Assembly: GCF_026725475.1 (NCBI RefSeq)
Contig: NZ_CP109967.1
Coordinates: 558,001-622,000, forward strand
Reading direction: 5' to 3'
Length of the DNA stretch: 64,000 nucleotides
DNA from: Catenovulum adriaticum
GTDB lineage: Bacteria > Pseudomonadota > Gammaproteobacteria > Enterobacterales > Alteromonadaceae
Below, one piece after another: positions 1 to 9,035 of this stretch. Below the pieces are notes generated by a model. That model was not told where the DNA came from. It ran no database searches and saw only the letters and a program-made list of their open reading frames with translations. The translations under genes and the position numbers were made by a program. Positions within the stretch are counted from its first letter, which is position 1. Each line of letters starts with the position of its first letter.

Positions 1-951
1 TAGTTTAAAATTACTTCCTTGCAAATAGGCGTCTAACAAACCAAGAGATTTATACAAACCCAAATAGACCAAGTTAAAATCACGCAAGTCGCTTGGTGTC
101 AATTCCGAAACTAAGCGAATCGAAGTAGTACTATCATCAGCAAGCAATGGCAATAAATGCTGCAATGCAAAAACACTATTTTTTAGCAAAAAAGCGCTTG
201 AAGCTTTCTTTAACTTGTTACGTTTAGTGGGAAAGCGCTGTAAGAATGCCTCTAACTGAGCATCTGAATTAATACTGAATTCGCGTATAGCTCTGAGTAT
301 ATTCGTTTCGGGGTCAACCTCGGTCAACATATACAAATCACCAATTACGATAAGCGTTGGTTTATCGCTGGCAAATAAAGGCTGCCAGATATCATGCTGT
401 TTTATTTGTATTTTGCTATCGAGATTTTCAGTTGGCGAATTCGTAAAAGTTCCTAGAACAAACCATACATTAATGATGACAGAAGCAACCAAAGCCCACA
501 CCCACCAGCGCTTAGAATTTTCATTAGTTTGCTTGTCATCGACACGCTCAGGCTGTTTGTTTTCAACCAAAGGTTGTTGATCACACCAACAAAATTCTAA
601 AGCATATCCCCCCGTTGGGATGTTCATTTGAAATAACTCGTCAGAGCCAGACGTTTGATAATAGCTTTCTAATTTCTTACGAAGGTTAGAAATATAAACA
701 CGAATTGATGAGTCTTCTGCTGGATTAAAATCTTCAGCTTTACCCAAAGCGCCAATAGCAATTTCAATTTCTTTCGGTGCTCTTGCAACTTGTCCATTCT
801 CAACCGAATCAAGGTGATAATTCACTAAAAAATTAAGCAATTTACAATTAATTTTTGAGCGCTCAAATCCTTTGCTTTGAGTAATGCGTGCCAATTGCGC
901 TTTAACGGCTTGTGTACTCGGTTCACGAGTTAATTCTGCAGGTTTATTCAT
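1..951 (-). CDS. ToxR/CadC-like membrane-anchored winged-helix regulator (3' end outside window)
   Basis: The frame is open from an ATG at 951 to the window edge, giving the first 317 residues. Residues about 25-120 look like an OmpR/PhoB-type winged helix (the stretch SSIRVYISNLRKKLESYY is typical of the recognition region and is followed by the GGYAL beta-hairpin). A single hydrophobic segment lies at about 149-170 (WWVWALVASVIINVWFVLGTF), and the rest would be periplasmic. This is the ToxR/CadC arrangement: cytoplasmic DNA-binding domain, one membrane span, outer sensor. No sensor family is recognised. It is transcribed away from the cytochrome c operon that starts 165 bases further on, so control of that operon is a reasonable inference. 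The C-terminus is not visible. Confidence 0.8.
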   Translation of the reverse strand, partial: MNKPAELTREPSTQAVKAQLARITQSKGFERSKINCKLLNFLVNYHLDSVENGQVARAPKEIEIAIGALGKAEDFNPAEDSSIRVYISNLRKKLESYYQTSGSDELFQMNIPTGGYALEFCWCDQQPLVENKQPERVDDKQTNENSKRWWVWALVASVIINVWFVLGTFTNSPTENLDSKIQIKQHDIWQPLFASDKPTLIVIGDLYMLTEVDPETNILRAIREFSINSDAQLEAFLQRFPTKRNKLKKASSAFLLKNSVFALQHLLPLLADDSTTSIRLVSELTPSDLRDFNLVYLGLYKSLGLLDAYLQGSNFKL

Positions 952-1116
952 GTTATATAACAGTTAAATTAACGCTCCAAACTACTGTTAAATCTATTTT
1001 TTTACTTATATTAAAGAAAACGCATTCGTAAACTACAAAGGCTTACTTTCAACAAATAAAAACGAAACCTAAGTTTATTTAAATTTATTCAGTTTAGATA
1101 GCTTTAAGAGTAATTT

Positions 1117-2043
1117 ATGAAATTAAAAAATAAAAAGGCTACAAAACCAACACTCCTGTTATTTATCGCTAGCTTATTTAGTCACTCAAGCTATGCAATT
1201 GACATTGACAAGGGAAAATTAGCTTTTGAAGCCAACTGCAAAGCCTGCCATGCTTTAGATAAATTTAGTACAGGGCCTTCACTAGTATACATACGTGACC
1301 AATATCCAGCACAAAAACAAGCTGAATTTTTAGCCTGGGTCAAAGCACCTGGCAAAAAAAACCCAGACACCATTCAAATGCCGCCAATGGGCCACTTAAA
1401 CGAACTGACCATCAACCAGATACATGAATATATTTTACTCATTAGCCAACATGTGGTTGAGCAGCAAAATAAACCTAAATTTGCGCCTTATAAACCACCA
1501 TCTAAAACTTACCCAAGTGTAACACGAGGTTATTTACCTTTTACCAACCCAGCGTCAATTGTTGTCCATTTAACGCCGAAATTATCGCTGGCATGGGATA
1601 GCAATCTGGGTAAGTTGCGTTACGCTTTTCCAACATTCTCCCCTTTTTACGGTGAGAAAAAACGCGAACAAAATAAGCAACAAATTATTTATTCAGAAAC
1701 AAAGGACAGCGGATTTAACTTTGCGCATGGCCAAGCAGTGGACTTTTTAGGCTATCAGTTGATAAAAGGCACGCCTGAATTCAGCTACCAAGTAAATGGG
1801 TATCATGTTAAAGAAAAAGTTCGCTTAGGCTCAACGCAAAATAGTTTTACCCGCGAATATCAAGTGACTCGTTTAAACAGTGATCATACACAATCCCAAT
1901 CAATAACGTTAGATCTGTCGCATACCAGCAAAGACGGTAAATCAAGCCAAATTATTCACAGCGATGGGCGCTTATCCAACAACGTATTGCACTTAACCGA
2001 GCAACAAGCTCGCCTTTTCTCAGTTGAGGTTGTATTACCATGA
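1117..2043 (+). CDS. Secreted c-type cytochrome with unknown C-terminal domain
   Basis: The 308-residue product starts with a signal peptide (hydrophobic run TLLLFIASLF, cleavage near SSYA). It carries one class I cytochrome c domain: haem-binding CKACH at residues 41-45 and a Met-rich axial-ligand loop MPPMGH at 88-93. Residues about 120-308 form a beta-rich extension not recognised by eye; similar extensions follow cytochrome domains in sugar-oxidation gene sets of Bacteroidetes and Planctomycetes-type bacteria (family knowledge, not checked). The stop codon overlaps the next start (ATGA), so the two are translationally coupled. The likely role is periplasmic electron acceptor for the dehydrogenase-like product of the next gene; that pairing is inferred from neighbourhood. 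Confidence 0.8.
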   Translation: MKLKNKKATKPTLLLFIASLFSHSSYAIDIDKGKLAFEANCKACHALDKFSTGPSLVYIRDQYPAQKQAEFLAWVKAPGKKNPDTIQMPPMGHLNELTINQIHEYILLISQHVVEQQNKPKFAPYKPPSKTYPSVTRGYLPFTNPASIVVHLTPKLSLAWDSNLGKLRYAFPTFSPFYGEKKREQNKQQIIYSETKDSGFNFAHGQAVDFLGYQLIKGTPEFSYQVNGYHVKEKVRLGSTQNSFTREYQVTRLNSDHTQSQSITLDLSHTSKDGKSSQIIHSDGRLSNNVLHLTEQQARLFSVEVVLP

Positions 2044-3602
2044 AAATAATCCATTCCGCTTTAGTTTTACTTTTTGCGATAGCACCATTTACATTTAGTT
2101 CATCTGCTGAGCAAAACAATACAAACCCATGGTTAGATTATTACGACATTGAGCGTATTAATGTTCCTAAACATATTGACCCACAAATTGGCGGATTGTC
2201 TGCGCTAAAAGACGGCCGCATTGCCATTACCACTCACCATGGTGACGTGGTTATATACACGCCCCAAACCAACAATTGGCACACATTTGCAACCGGACTG
2301 CACCTGCCCCTTGGCATAGTGCAAGAAAGTGATAATTCATTTGTGGTGATGCAAAAACCTGAATTAACCCGCTTAATTGACCAAGACAATGACGGCAAAG
2401 CTGACGTTTACCAAACTATTTACGATGGTTTTGGCATGACAGGTAACTACCACGAGTTTGCATTTGGCCCAGCAGTAGATAACAAGGGAAACTACTATAT
2501 CTCGCTAAATGTTGCGTCGAATTTTAATGGTATAAACCAATACATTAGAGGCGAATATAGTGATAAATGCCTTGATGAAAACAAAATGCGCCAATGGCAT
2601 GATTTTGAAAAATGGATGGCAGGCATACGAAAAGAAGTCACTCGCATGTTTTCGTGCGTGCCTTACCGAGGTTGGGTAATGAAAGTGACACCCGATGGCA
2701 AAGCAGAACCTTTTGCATCTGGCTTTCGATCACCCGCGGGTATTTACATGGACAATAAAAACAAACTTTGGGTAACCGATAATCAAGGCGATTGGATTGC
2801 GACCAGCCCCCTTCATCAGGTAAACCAAGGTGAATTTTATGGCCATCCTGCCTCGCTGCATTGGCAAAAAGACTGGTTTATAAAACACCAAGATGTGACA
2901 GCAGATGATTTAACTAAAATCCGCACCCCCGCCGCTGCATTATTTCCGCAAGGCGAACTGGCGAATTCTCCTACCCAGCCGCTTTCTACAGCCAACCAAT
3001 CAGCGTTTGGTTTACCTGAAGGTGAACTATTAATAGGTGATATGAATATGAATAACCTAATTCGCTTTTTGCCAGATGCGCAACAAGGTGAGATGCAAGG
3101 CACGCTGATTCCATTTGTCAGCGGAGACGAATTAGGTATTGGCAACTTTAGATTAGATTTTGCGCCAGACAGCAGCTTATGGATTGGCAAAATACACTTA
3201 GGTTGGGCGGGTGATGAAGGTTTAGTCAAAGTCACTAAAAACAGTCTGCCCATGTTTATTGTTAAAAAAGTCAAACTGTTACACGATGGCTTTGAAATTC
3301 AATTTAATCAAAAACTCCGCTCAGCGCCAACAAATATCGAGGTTACGCGCCACACTTACCATTACCACGCGGCATATGGCTCACCTAAAGTTGATTTACA
3401 AAAAGTAACGCCGAGCAATATCAAACTTAATTCAAATGGTAAAAGCATCAAAGTAGATATTGATAACTTAATAGCAGGCCAACTGTACACCATTACGTTA
3501 GCTGACCTAACTGATGCCGAAGGTCGCCCATTAATGGGCAGCGTATTACGCTACAACGTTAATAACCTAAGTAACCTGAACCCAGGGTATGCAAACCACT
3601 AA
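2040..3602 (+). CDS. Secreted beta-propeller protein, glucose/sorbosone dehydrogenase-like
   Basis: The product has 520 residues with an N-terminal signal peptide (IHSALVLLFAIAPFTFSSSA). Repeated blades of the form DGRIAITTHHGDVVIYTP, then FAFGPAVDNKGNYYISLN, then FASGFRSPAGIYMDNKNKLWVTDNQGDW, match the soluble six-bladed propeller family that includes PQQ-dependent sugar dehydrogenases and PVC-type propellers fused to or paired with cytochrome c. A C-terminal Ig-like region begins near residue 400. No PQQ ligand set could be assigned by eye, so the redox cofactor is unproven. The start overlaps the cytochrome gene by four bases and the DUF1080 gene follows after 18 bases, so all three are one operon. 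Oxidation of a sugar ring hydroxyl with electrons passed to the cytochrome is an inference. Confidence 0.72.
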   Translation: MKIIHSALVLLFAIAPFTFSSSAEQNNTNPWLDYYDIERINVPKHIDPQIGGLSALKDGRIAITTHHGDVVIYTPQTNNWHTFATGLHLPLGIVQESDNSFVVMQKPELTRLIDQDNDGKADVYQTIYDGFGMTGNYHEFAFGPAVDNKGNYYISLNVASNFNGINQYIRGEYSDKCLDENKMRQWHDFEKWMAGIRKEVTRMFSCVPYRGWVMKVTPDGKAEPFASGFRSPAGIYMDNKNKLWVTDNQGDWIATSPLHQVNQGEFYGHPASLHWQKDWFIKHQDVTADDLTKIRTPAAALFPQGELANSPTQPLSTANQSAFGLPEGELLIGDMNMNNLIRFLPDAQQGEMQGTLIPFVSGDELGIGNFRLDFAPDSSLWIGKIHLGWAGDEGLVKVTKNSLPMFIVKKVKLLHDGFEIQFNQKLRSAPTNIEVTRHTYHYHAAYGSPKVDLQKVTPSNIKLNSNGKSIKVDIDNLIAGQLYTITLADLTDAEGRPLMGSVLRYNVNNLSNLNPGYANH

Positions 3603-3620
3603 TTAAAAAAGAAAACTCTA

Positions 3621-4400
3621 ATGACCACTACAATTAATAAGACGATAAATAAAACCATGACTAAATTAAACAAACTTGCGCTGGTCGCAACCAGCTTGTT
3701 GTCAATCACCTATGCAACAGCAAACAATATAGACCCTAAATTAACTGAAGTTTGGGAGCCTGTACCGAAAAAAGTAACCGTCAAACCCATACCGTCTGAT
3801 GCAATTAGCTTATTGCAAAGTGCGAGCGATGTTGACAAACACTGGCGACATTTAAATGGCAAACCAGTAGAGTGGATATACGAAAACGGCAGTCTAACCG
3901 TTAAACCGAAATCGGGTTCAATTGTCAGTAAGCAGTCTTTTTGTGATATGCAAATGCATATAGAATGGCGTGCCCCAAAACCATCTGAACGGCGTAAAAA
4001 CGCACCCAATCACGCAAATAGCGGTATTAAAATTCAAGAAAGATACGAAGTACAAATTCTCGATACTTACGGCCAAAAAATTTACGTAAATGGTCAAGCA
4101 GCGTCTATTTATAAACAATCATCCCCTTTGGTTGATGCGCTGTCACCTAGTGGTGAATGGAATACATACGACATCATTTTTAAAGCACCTAAATTTGATC
4201 AACACGGAAAATTAACCAAAGCGGCACGCATAACTGTCCTGCACAATGGTGTTTTAGTTCAAGATGACTTTGAAATACAAGGTACAACTATGTACAAAGG
4301 CAAAGCTGAATACTTTAAGGCACATAGCTGTACACCGATTTTATTGCAAGACCATGATGGAGAAATTAGCTTTAGAAATATTTGGGTAAGGCCGTTGTAG
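3621..4400 (+). CDS. DUF1080 family protein (3-keto-disaccharide hydrolase type), secreted
   Basis: The protein has 259 residues. The core from about residue 70 fits DUF1080/3-keto-disaccharide hydrolase: WRHLNGKPVEWIYENGSLTV, then a conserved SFCDMQMHIEWRAP strand, then NSGIKIQERYEVQILDTYG, ending with GEISFRNIWVRPL. The family is a beta-sandwich related to laminarinase-like folds; members hydrolyse 3-keto glycosides. An internal ATG at 3657 gives a cleaner signal peptide (MTKLNKLALVATSLLSITYATA), and the upstream 12 codons are low-complexity, so 3657 may be the true start; neither has a strong ribosome site. It is the third gene of the cytochrome/propeller operon, consistent with cleaving the keto-sugar those proteins would make. 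Confidence 0.8.
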   Translation: MTTTINKTINKTMTKLNKLALVATSLLSITYATANNIDPKLTEVWEPVPKKVTVKPIPSDAISLLQSASDVDKHWRHLNGKPVEWIYENGSLTVKPKSGSIVSKQSFCDMQMHIEWRAPKPSERRKNAPNHANSGIKIQERYEVQILDTYGQKIYVNGQAASIYKQSSPLVDALSPSGEWNTYDIIFKAPKFDQHGKLTKAARITVLHNGVLVQDDFEIQGTTMYKGKAEYFKAHSCTPILLQDHDGEISFRNIWVRPL

Positions 4401-4599
4401 TTAGAACAAAATCGGCAACCAATTTGATCAAAGGTTATTCACATAATAATTTATGATTATTTCTCTATACACAAGGCACAATCACACACATAAAATAAGT
4501 GATTAAAATATAAGGCTGCGTAATTAAGTCTTGTGATGGGTGCCTGGTAATTGTTGTTAAAAAAAATAAGTATAGCGATATAAAAATCTCTAAGTATTA

Positions 4600-4635
4600 C
4601 AACCGCTCACTATACGAGCGTATAGTGAGCGGTTG
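4600..4635. terminator. Perfect 17-bp palindrome between convergent genes
   Basis: A 17-bp arm (CAACCGCTCACTATACG) at 4600-4616 is repeated exactly in inverse at 4619-4635 with a two-base centre. It lies between the end of the plus-strand DUF1080 gene and the former end of the minus-strand beta-helix gene, so a bidirectional terminator is likely. There is no strong T-tract on either side. Confidence 0.6.
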
Positions 4636-4647
4636 CGTTGTTACTGA

Positions 4648-4854
4648 TTATTCAGCGCATCGTGCACGAGTACATAAATTGCGTAATTTACTAACATCGC
4701 TTTGATGTACTTTTCCGTCGCCATTAAAATCAAATTCAGGTCGGTGTAACGCTGGATTTCTCAGAGCGCGTACAAAGAAAGAAACATCTTTGCGATCAAC
4801 GTCATTGTCACCGTCAAAGTCGCCTAGTACCCCATAAACTGCATCATGTGGAAA
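4648..4854 (-). pseudogene. Detached 3' end of the beta-helix gene: dockerin-like calcium-binding tail
   Basis: Read on the minus strand from 4854 to the TAA at 4648-4650, this stretch encodes two EF-hand/dockerin-like repeats, GDFDGDNDVDRKDVSFFVRAL and DFNGDGKVHQSDVSKLRNL, ending CTRARCAE. It has no start of its own. Joined to the gene beginning at 8787 after removal of the insertion sequence at 4855-6053 and one copy of the GAAA target repeat, it continues in frame (DDF then PHDAVYG), so it is the severed C-terminus of that protein. Dockerin-type repeats in non-cellulosomal marine bacteria commonly serve as calcium-stabilised C-terminal modules or protein-protein anchors; the role here is unknown. 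Confidence 0.85.
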
Positions 4855-4925
4855 GGTAATACACCCTAAAAATAACTGACGTCAAAAGTAGAATTTTCTC
4901 GTAACATAAACGCAGGAGATTCTGC

Positions 4926-5192
4926 ATGAAAACATCAAAATTTAGCGACAGCCAAATCCTGGCAATTTTAAAACAAGCGGAAGCCGGTGCGCCGGTTCCG
5001 GAGCTATGCCGCGAGCATGGCATGAGTTCGGCTACCTTTTATAAATGGCGCGCCAAGTTTGGCGGCATGGATGCGTCCATGATGGCCCGATTAAAAGAGC
5101 TGGAAACCGAAAATGCACGGCTTAAAAAGATGTATGCCGAGGAGCGACTAAAGGCTGAAATCCTCAAAGAGGCCATCGAAAAAAAGTGGTAA
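4926..5192 (+). CDS. IS3-family transposase OrfA (helix-turn-helix)
   Basis: This 88-residue protein is a typical IS3/IS407 OrfA: FSDSQILAILKQAEAG and ELCREHGMSSATFYKWRAKF form the helix-turn-helix that binds the element ends, and the C-terminal ARLKELETENARLKKMYAE is a leucine-zipper-like heptad coil for multimerisation. The reading frame ends in a run of seven A residues followed by G just before the stop, a plausible -1 slippage site that would fuse it to OrfB. OrfB overlaps by seven bases in the -1 frame. Confidence 0.95.
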   Translation: MKTSKFSDSQILAILKQAEAGAPVPELCREHGMSSATFYKWRAKFGGMDASMMARLKELETENARLKKMYAEERLKAEILKEAIEKKW

Positions 5193-6037
5193 AGCCGTCG
5201 CGCCGACGGGAGTTGGCGCAAAAGGCGGTGCAAAACCATTCCATTGCCATCAAGTTAGCGTGTTCCTTGTTTGGGATTAGCGAAACCTGTTATCGCTATC
5301 AGGCCAAACTGAGTGACGAGAACGCGCTAATTGCTGACTGGCTGCTTTGGCTAACGACAAATCACCGCAGTTGGGGCTTTGGTATGTGTTTTTACTTTTT
5401 ACGTAATGTGAAACGTTTTGGCTGGAACCATAAGCGGGTGTTGAGGATTTATCGGGAGCTGGAGCTTAATCTGCGCATAAAGCCTAAGAAGCGCTTAAAA
5501 CGGGATAAACCTGAAGCACTTGCTGTGCCTGAGTCGATAAACCAGTGTTGGTCTATGGATTTTATGCATGACCAGCTTGTTGATGGCCGCAGCTTCAGGC
5601 TACTCAATATCATTGACGATTTTAATCGTGAGGGTCTGGCGATTGAAGTAGACTTCTCGCTGCCAGCTGAACGTGTTGTCCGCACTCTCAATCAAGTTAT
5701 TGAATGGCGTGGAAAGCCCAGGCAAATCCGCAGTGACAATGGCCCGGAATATATCAGTGCGTTATTGGCTGAGTGGGCTGAAAAACATGATGTTGAACTA
5801 AAATTTATCCAACCAGGCAACCCACAGCAAAATGCTTATGTGGAGCGGTATAACCGCACCGTTCGCTACGAATGGCTGAACCAGTATTTATTCAGCAGTA
5901 TTGCCGAAGTGCAAGATCATGCGACAGAATGGCTATGGTTTTACAACAATGAACGACCAAATAAGGCAATTGGTGGCATACCACCGAAATACAAACAGGC
6001 TTTAATAACGCAACCTTCTACTTTTAGCGTCAATTAA
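5186..6037 (+). CDS. IS3-family transposase OrfB (DDE integrase catalytic domain)
   Basis: The 283-residue frame begins at a GTG in the overlap with OrfA, or is made as an OrfAB fusion by -1 frameshifting. It has an HTH_21-like N-terminal segment (WLLWLTTNHRSWGFGMCFYFLR) and an rve catalytic core with the three acidic residues in WSMDFMHD, IRSDNGPE and NAYVERYNRTVRYEWL, the last being the invariant glutamate context of the DDE triad. The length and motifs are normal for the IS407 group and no interruption is visible, so the transposase looks functional. Confidence 0.95.
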   Translation: MVKPSRRRELAQKAVQNHSIAIKLACSLFGISETCYRYQAKLSDENALIADWLLWLTTNHRSWGFGMCFYFLRNVKRFGWNHKRVLRIYRELELNLRIKPKKRLKRDKPEALAVPESINQCWSMDFMHDQLVDGRSFRLLNIIDDFNREGLAIEVDFSLPAERVVRTLNQVIEWRGKPRQIRSDNGPEYISALLAEWAEKHDVELKFIQPGNPQQNAYVERYNRTVRYEWLNQYLFSSIAEVQDHATEWLWFYNNERPNKAIGGIPPKYKQALITQPSTFSVN

Positions 6038-6048
6038 AAATGGGTGTA

Positions 6049-8787
6049 TTACCGAAAATCATCCATGCTATCCGGAACATTATCATTGTCGTCGTCTGTG
6101 TCGGTCATATCACCGATACCATCATTGTCAAAATCGCTGTCAATAATAATGGGTGATGCGCTGACCGTATAGGTTTTACCGTCAGACGACTTAAAGCGTG
6201 CATACAAGTAATAGAAGTTGCCCGCCGGTAACTCAGATGAAGGGGTCACGCCAAACAAAGGTACAGAAACTGTTGGGTTGGCCGTTTGATTACCGACAAT
6301 ACTCGCATCGTGCGCCGAATAATCTTTAACCACACTCCAATTTGAACGTAACTCCCGCAATAAAATTTCAACGCCGTCAAAGTCAGAGGTGATGGTTTGG
6401 CCTGAGCCTGCATCAATATTTAATGTGATATCTAAAAAATCATTGTTCAAAAATGGCGTATTGCGATATTTATTAACGTCATCCCATTTGATTGATGCTG
6501 GCATTGGCTCAATAACATTAATGGGTTGTACACCTAATGATTTAACGACCCCTGCGGATGTCTTGAATTGAACAAACACAAAATAAAATTGATCTGGCTG
6601 TAATTCAGCTGTTGGTACTAAATCGGTTAACGGTAAACTAGCTGATGCTGTGCCTGCACGCTGACCAACCACAGTGCTATCGAACACAATCGTATCATTC
6701 AGTGATACCCATTTGCCTGAAGATTTATCAATTAAACGAAGGTAAAATTTAACACCCCTAAATGCATCGGTAATGGTATTACCTGTGCCTGCATCAAAGT
6801 TTACGCTCACATCGAGTGCGCCGCCTGCTAAATAGGCATTGGACAAATATTTTGCACGATCATCAAAAGCAAGCGAGGCCGCAATGGGTGGATGAACCGG
6901 ATTGGCATTCAGATCAGATGCACAGCTATTGCAAATATCTTCAATTGCGTTTACCCCGGCTGTCCACTGTATACCGCCCGCTTCGTACGCCCCCACATCT
7001 GGCGCTGGACCTGCATAAGGTTTGCTTAAATCATCAATAATTTTGCCCGAATCTAATAAACTTGAAGTTGCGTTAGGCATAAAATTTTGATTTGCAGAAT
7101 CAACAAATTGGTTAATTGCAGAAATAATATTGCTATCTAAATCGTAAGCGTCGCTGCGCAACCAGTCTGCATGTGAACTATAGTTATTCCAAACTCTATT
7201 GTCTCTTGGGTTTCGGCCATTTATCCATTCGCCCATTGCTTGGCCAACATCGACCAGAGTATTATGGTAAATATGGTTGTCCCAGTTATCCCAGTTTAAT
7301 TGAATGCCGCTCCAAGGCACATTCCAAACTACATTGTGGTGAACTAAAAAACCTTTGCTGTCATTATCTAAATAAATACCTGCGGTACGTTTGTCGTGAT
7401 AATCCCGTTGCATTGCATCGTGAAACCAATTGTGATGGATCTCGATATTGCGATATTCAGTGTTACCGACGGTATAAAATAGTCCACCGTCGTTGTTGAT
7501 CATCGCCGCATACGAAATGTCATTGTAGGCAACTTCAGAACCTTGACCGATCACATAAATACCATCTCGCCCCGTATGTGATATTGTGTTTTTTAAAATT
7601 TTAACGTTTGCCGCATTCGAACGAATAGGGCTTGAATGGATACCTAAAGTATCAAAATAACGAATTTCATTGCCCTGAATAACTGTATTGGTGCCCGCTC
7701 CCGACCAACCCGCAACGTGTATGCCGTTGATTGAACCGAACTTAATTACGTTATTTTCAACAATGTTATCTAGCCCTACGATCAGAATTGAGCCATCAAA
7801 TACACCAGAACCTGATGTGCTTGTATGGTTATCAAATCTTTGTTTACCATGCATGACTTCGGCACCGGCATAACGGTTAAAATGCCCGTCAAGGCGAACG
7901 TTTGCGCCACGTACATTTATACCTTCCATATCAACATAGCTGCCGTTGATTTGAACGGCACGTTCACGAGCGGCATATTCAACTGAACCCGGCGCAGGCA
8001 ATTGACCATCAGCCGGTTTAAAATATAAAGTTTGTGTTGTGCTATCGTAAAACCATTCACGCTCGTTATCTAACAAATCTAGTTTGCCGTAAACGTAAAA
8101 TCGGCCATAACCACCATCAATTTTATGCACCGGATTGTGATTGCTATATGGCCACTTTGTGATATCGATTGGGGTGAAATTAATTTCACTTAAGGTGTTA
8201 GACGTAATTTTTTTAGTCCAACTGGTGCCCGAATGCTGGCCTAAATACCATAGGTAACCTTCTGTTAAATCAACGTCTGGAATACCATCTACATACAGTC
8301 GGCTTTCAGTTCCTGCCGTATTAACTTGATGCGCATCGATAGTAAATACATCATTGTCTGAATCATTTGGCCAGCGCGCAATTTGCATCAACTCTTGGTT
8401 TTGGTAAATTTGTCGTGAATGCTCAGCAATACTCATATTAACTGATGTTGCATAAATTCCATCACCTTGTGCAACCCAGTCGTTAATCGGGTTTGTACCA
8501 ACAATCACAACTTTTTCGCCGTCTGCAGGGCGAATCAAAATTGGATTTGTGTCCGTACCAGATTGGGTTATTCTCATCGTCTGGCGATATTCCCCGCCCT
8601 CAACGATCAAAGTGTCTCCAGCTTGTAAATTTGCATTCGCCTTGGCAAATGTCGCCCACGGTGCGTTTTCAGTTCCGTTGTTTTGATCAGAACCATCTGG
8701 TGCAACATAAACAGTTTTCGCACTCACATTTAAGCTAAATAGCAAAGATGTGGCCGCAACTGCCAAACAAAAACGGTTATTAAACAT
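6049..8787 (-). pseudogene. Secreted right-handed beta-helix protein, 3' end cut off by the IS
   Basis: An ATG at 8787 with GGGG nine bases upstream gives the signal peptide MFNNRFCLAVAATSLLFSLNVSA; a TTG start five codons earlier is possible. A DUF1565-type opening (VYVAPDGSDQNNGTENAPWA) leads into a long parallel beta-helix (to about residue 600) with repeats such as NVKILKNTISHTGRDGIYV. Two tandem immunoglobulin-like repeats of about 120 residues follow, then a thrombospondin-3-like acidic stretch DFDNDGIGDMTDTDDDNDNV. The frame stops at a TAA supplied by the IS end, three bases beyond the target repeat. The natural gene would run on to 4648. It is a close paralogue of the protein at 26638-28902. 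The architecture suits a secreted polysaccharide-active enzyme (GH141/GH120-like beta-helix enzymes share it), but no family can be assigned. The truncated form may still fold, since only the tail is lost. Confidence 0.85.
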
Positions 8788-8966
8788 TAAAATAAACCCC
8801 AAGATGATGATATGAATTTGGTTACAAACAGGTAACCACGTTGCAAAAACGTTACAACCCTATCAACTTGACGTTTAATTGTAAACAATGAACAATTATT
8901 TTTCATAAAGCAATAAACCGACCGCCAGGTCAAGATGCATTATGATTAGACTTGGTCAGCACAAAA

Positions 8967-9006
8967 AAACCAAACGAGTGGTGATTTTGTCAATCAAGTT
9001 TGGTTT
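8967..9006 (-). terminator. Intrinsic terminator downstream of selO
   Basis: On the minus strand AAACCAAAC and GTTTGGTTT form a 9-bp stem separated by 22 bases, and a run of seven T residues includes the end of the stem. It lies 30 bases past the selO stop codon and also separates selO from the beta-helix gene promoter region. Confidence 0.75.
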
Positions 9007-9035
9007 CAGTGCAAAATATGGTTAAGACGAACAGC

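Larger units (their letters stand above)
4855..6053 (+). mobile_element. Complete IS3-family (IS407-type) insertion sequence
   Basis: The element is 1,199 bp. Its ends are inverted repeats: GGTAATACACCC matches exactly at both termini, with weaker matching continuing inward for about 38 bases to AAAAGTAGAA. It is flanked by a 4-bp direct repeat GAAA (4851-4854 and 6054-6057), the target length typical of the IS407 subgroup. It contains orfA and orfB in overlapping frames. Both frames are intact and the flanking target copies are identical, so the insertion is probably recent and the element may still be active. It disrupts the beta-helix gene. Confidence 0.93.

Noticed and set aside
6816..7499. 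Plus-strand frames within the beta-helix gene
   Set aside because: They are antisense to a gene whose paralogue conserves the minus-strand protein; no independent support.
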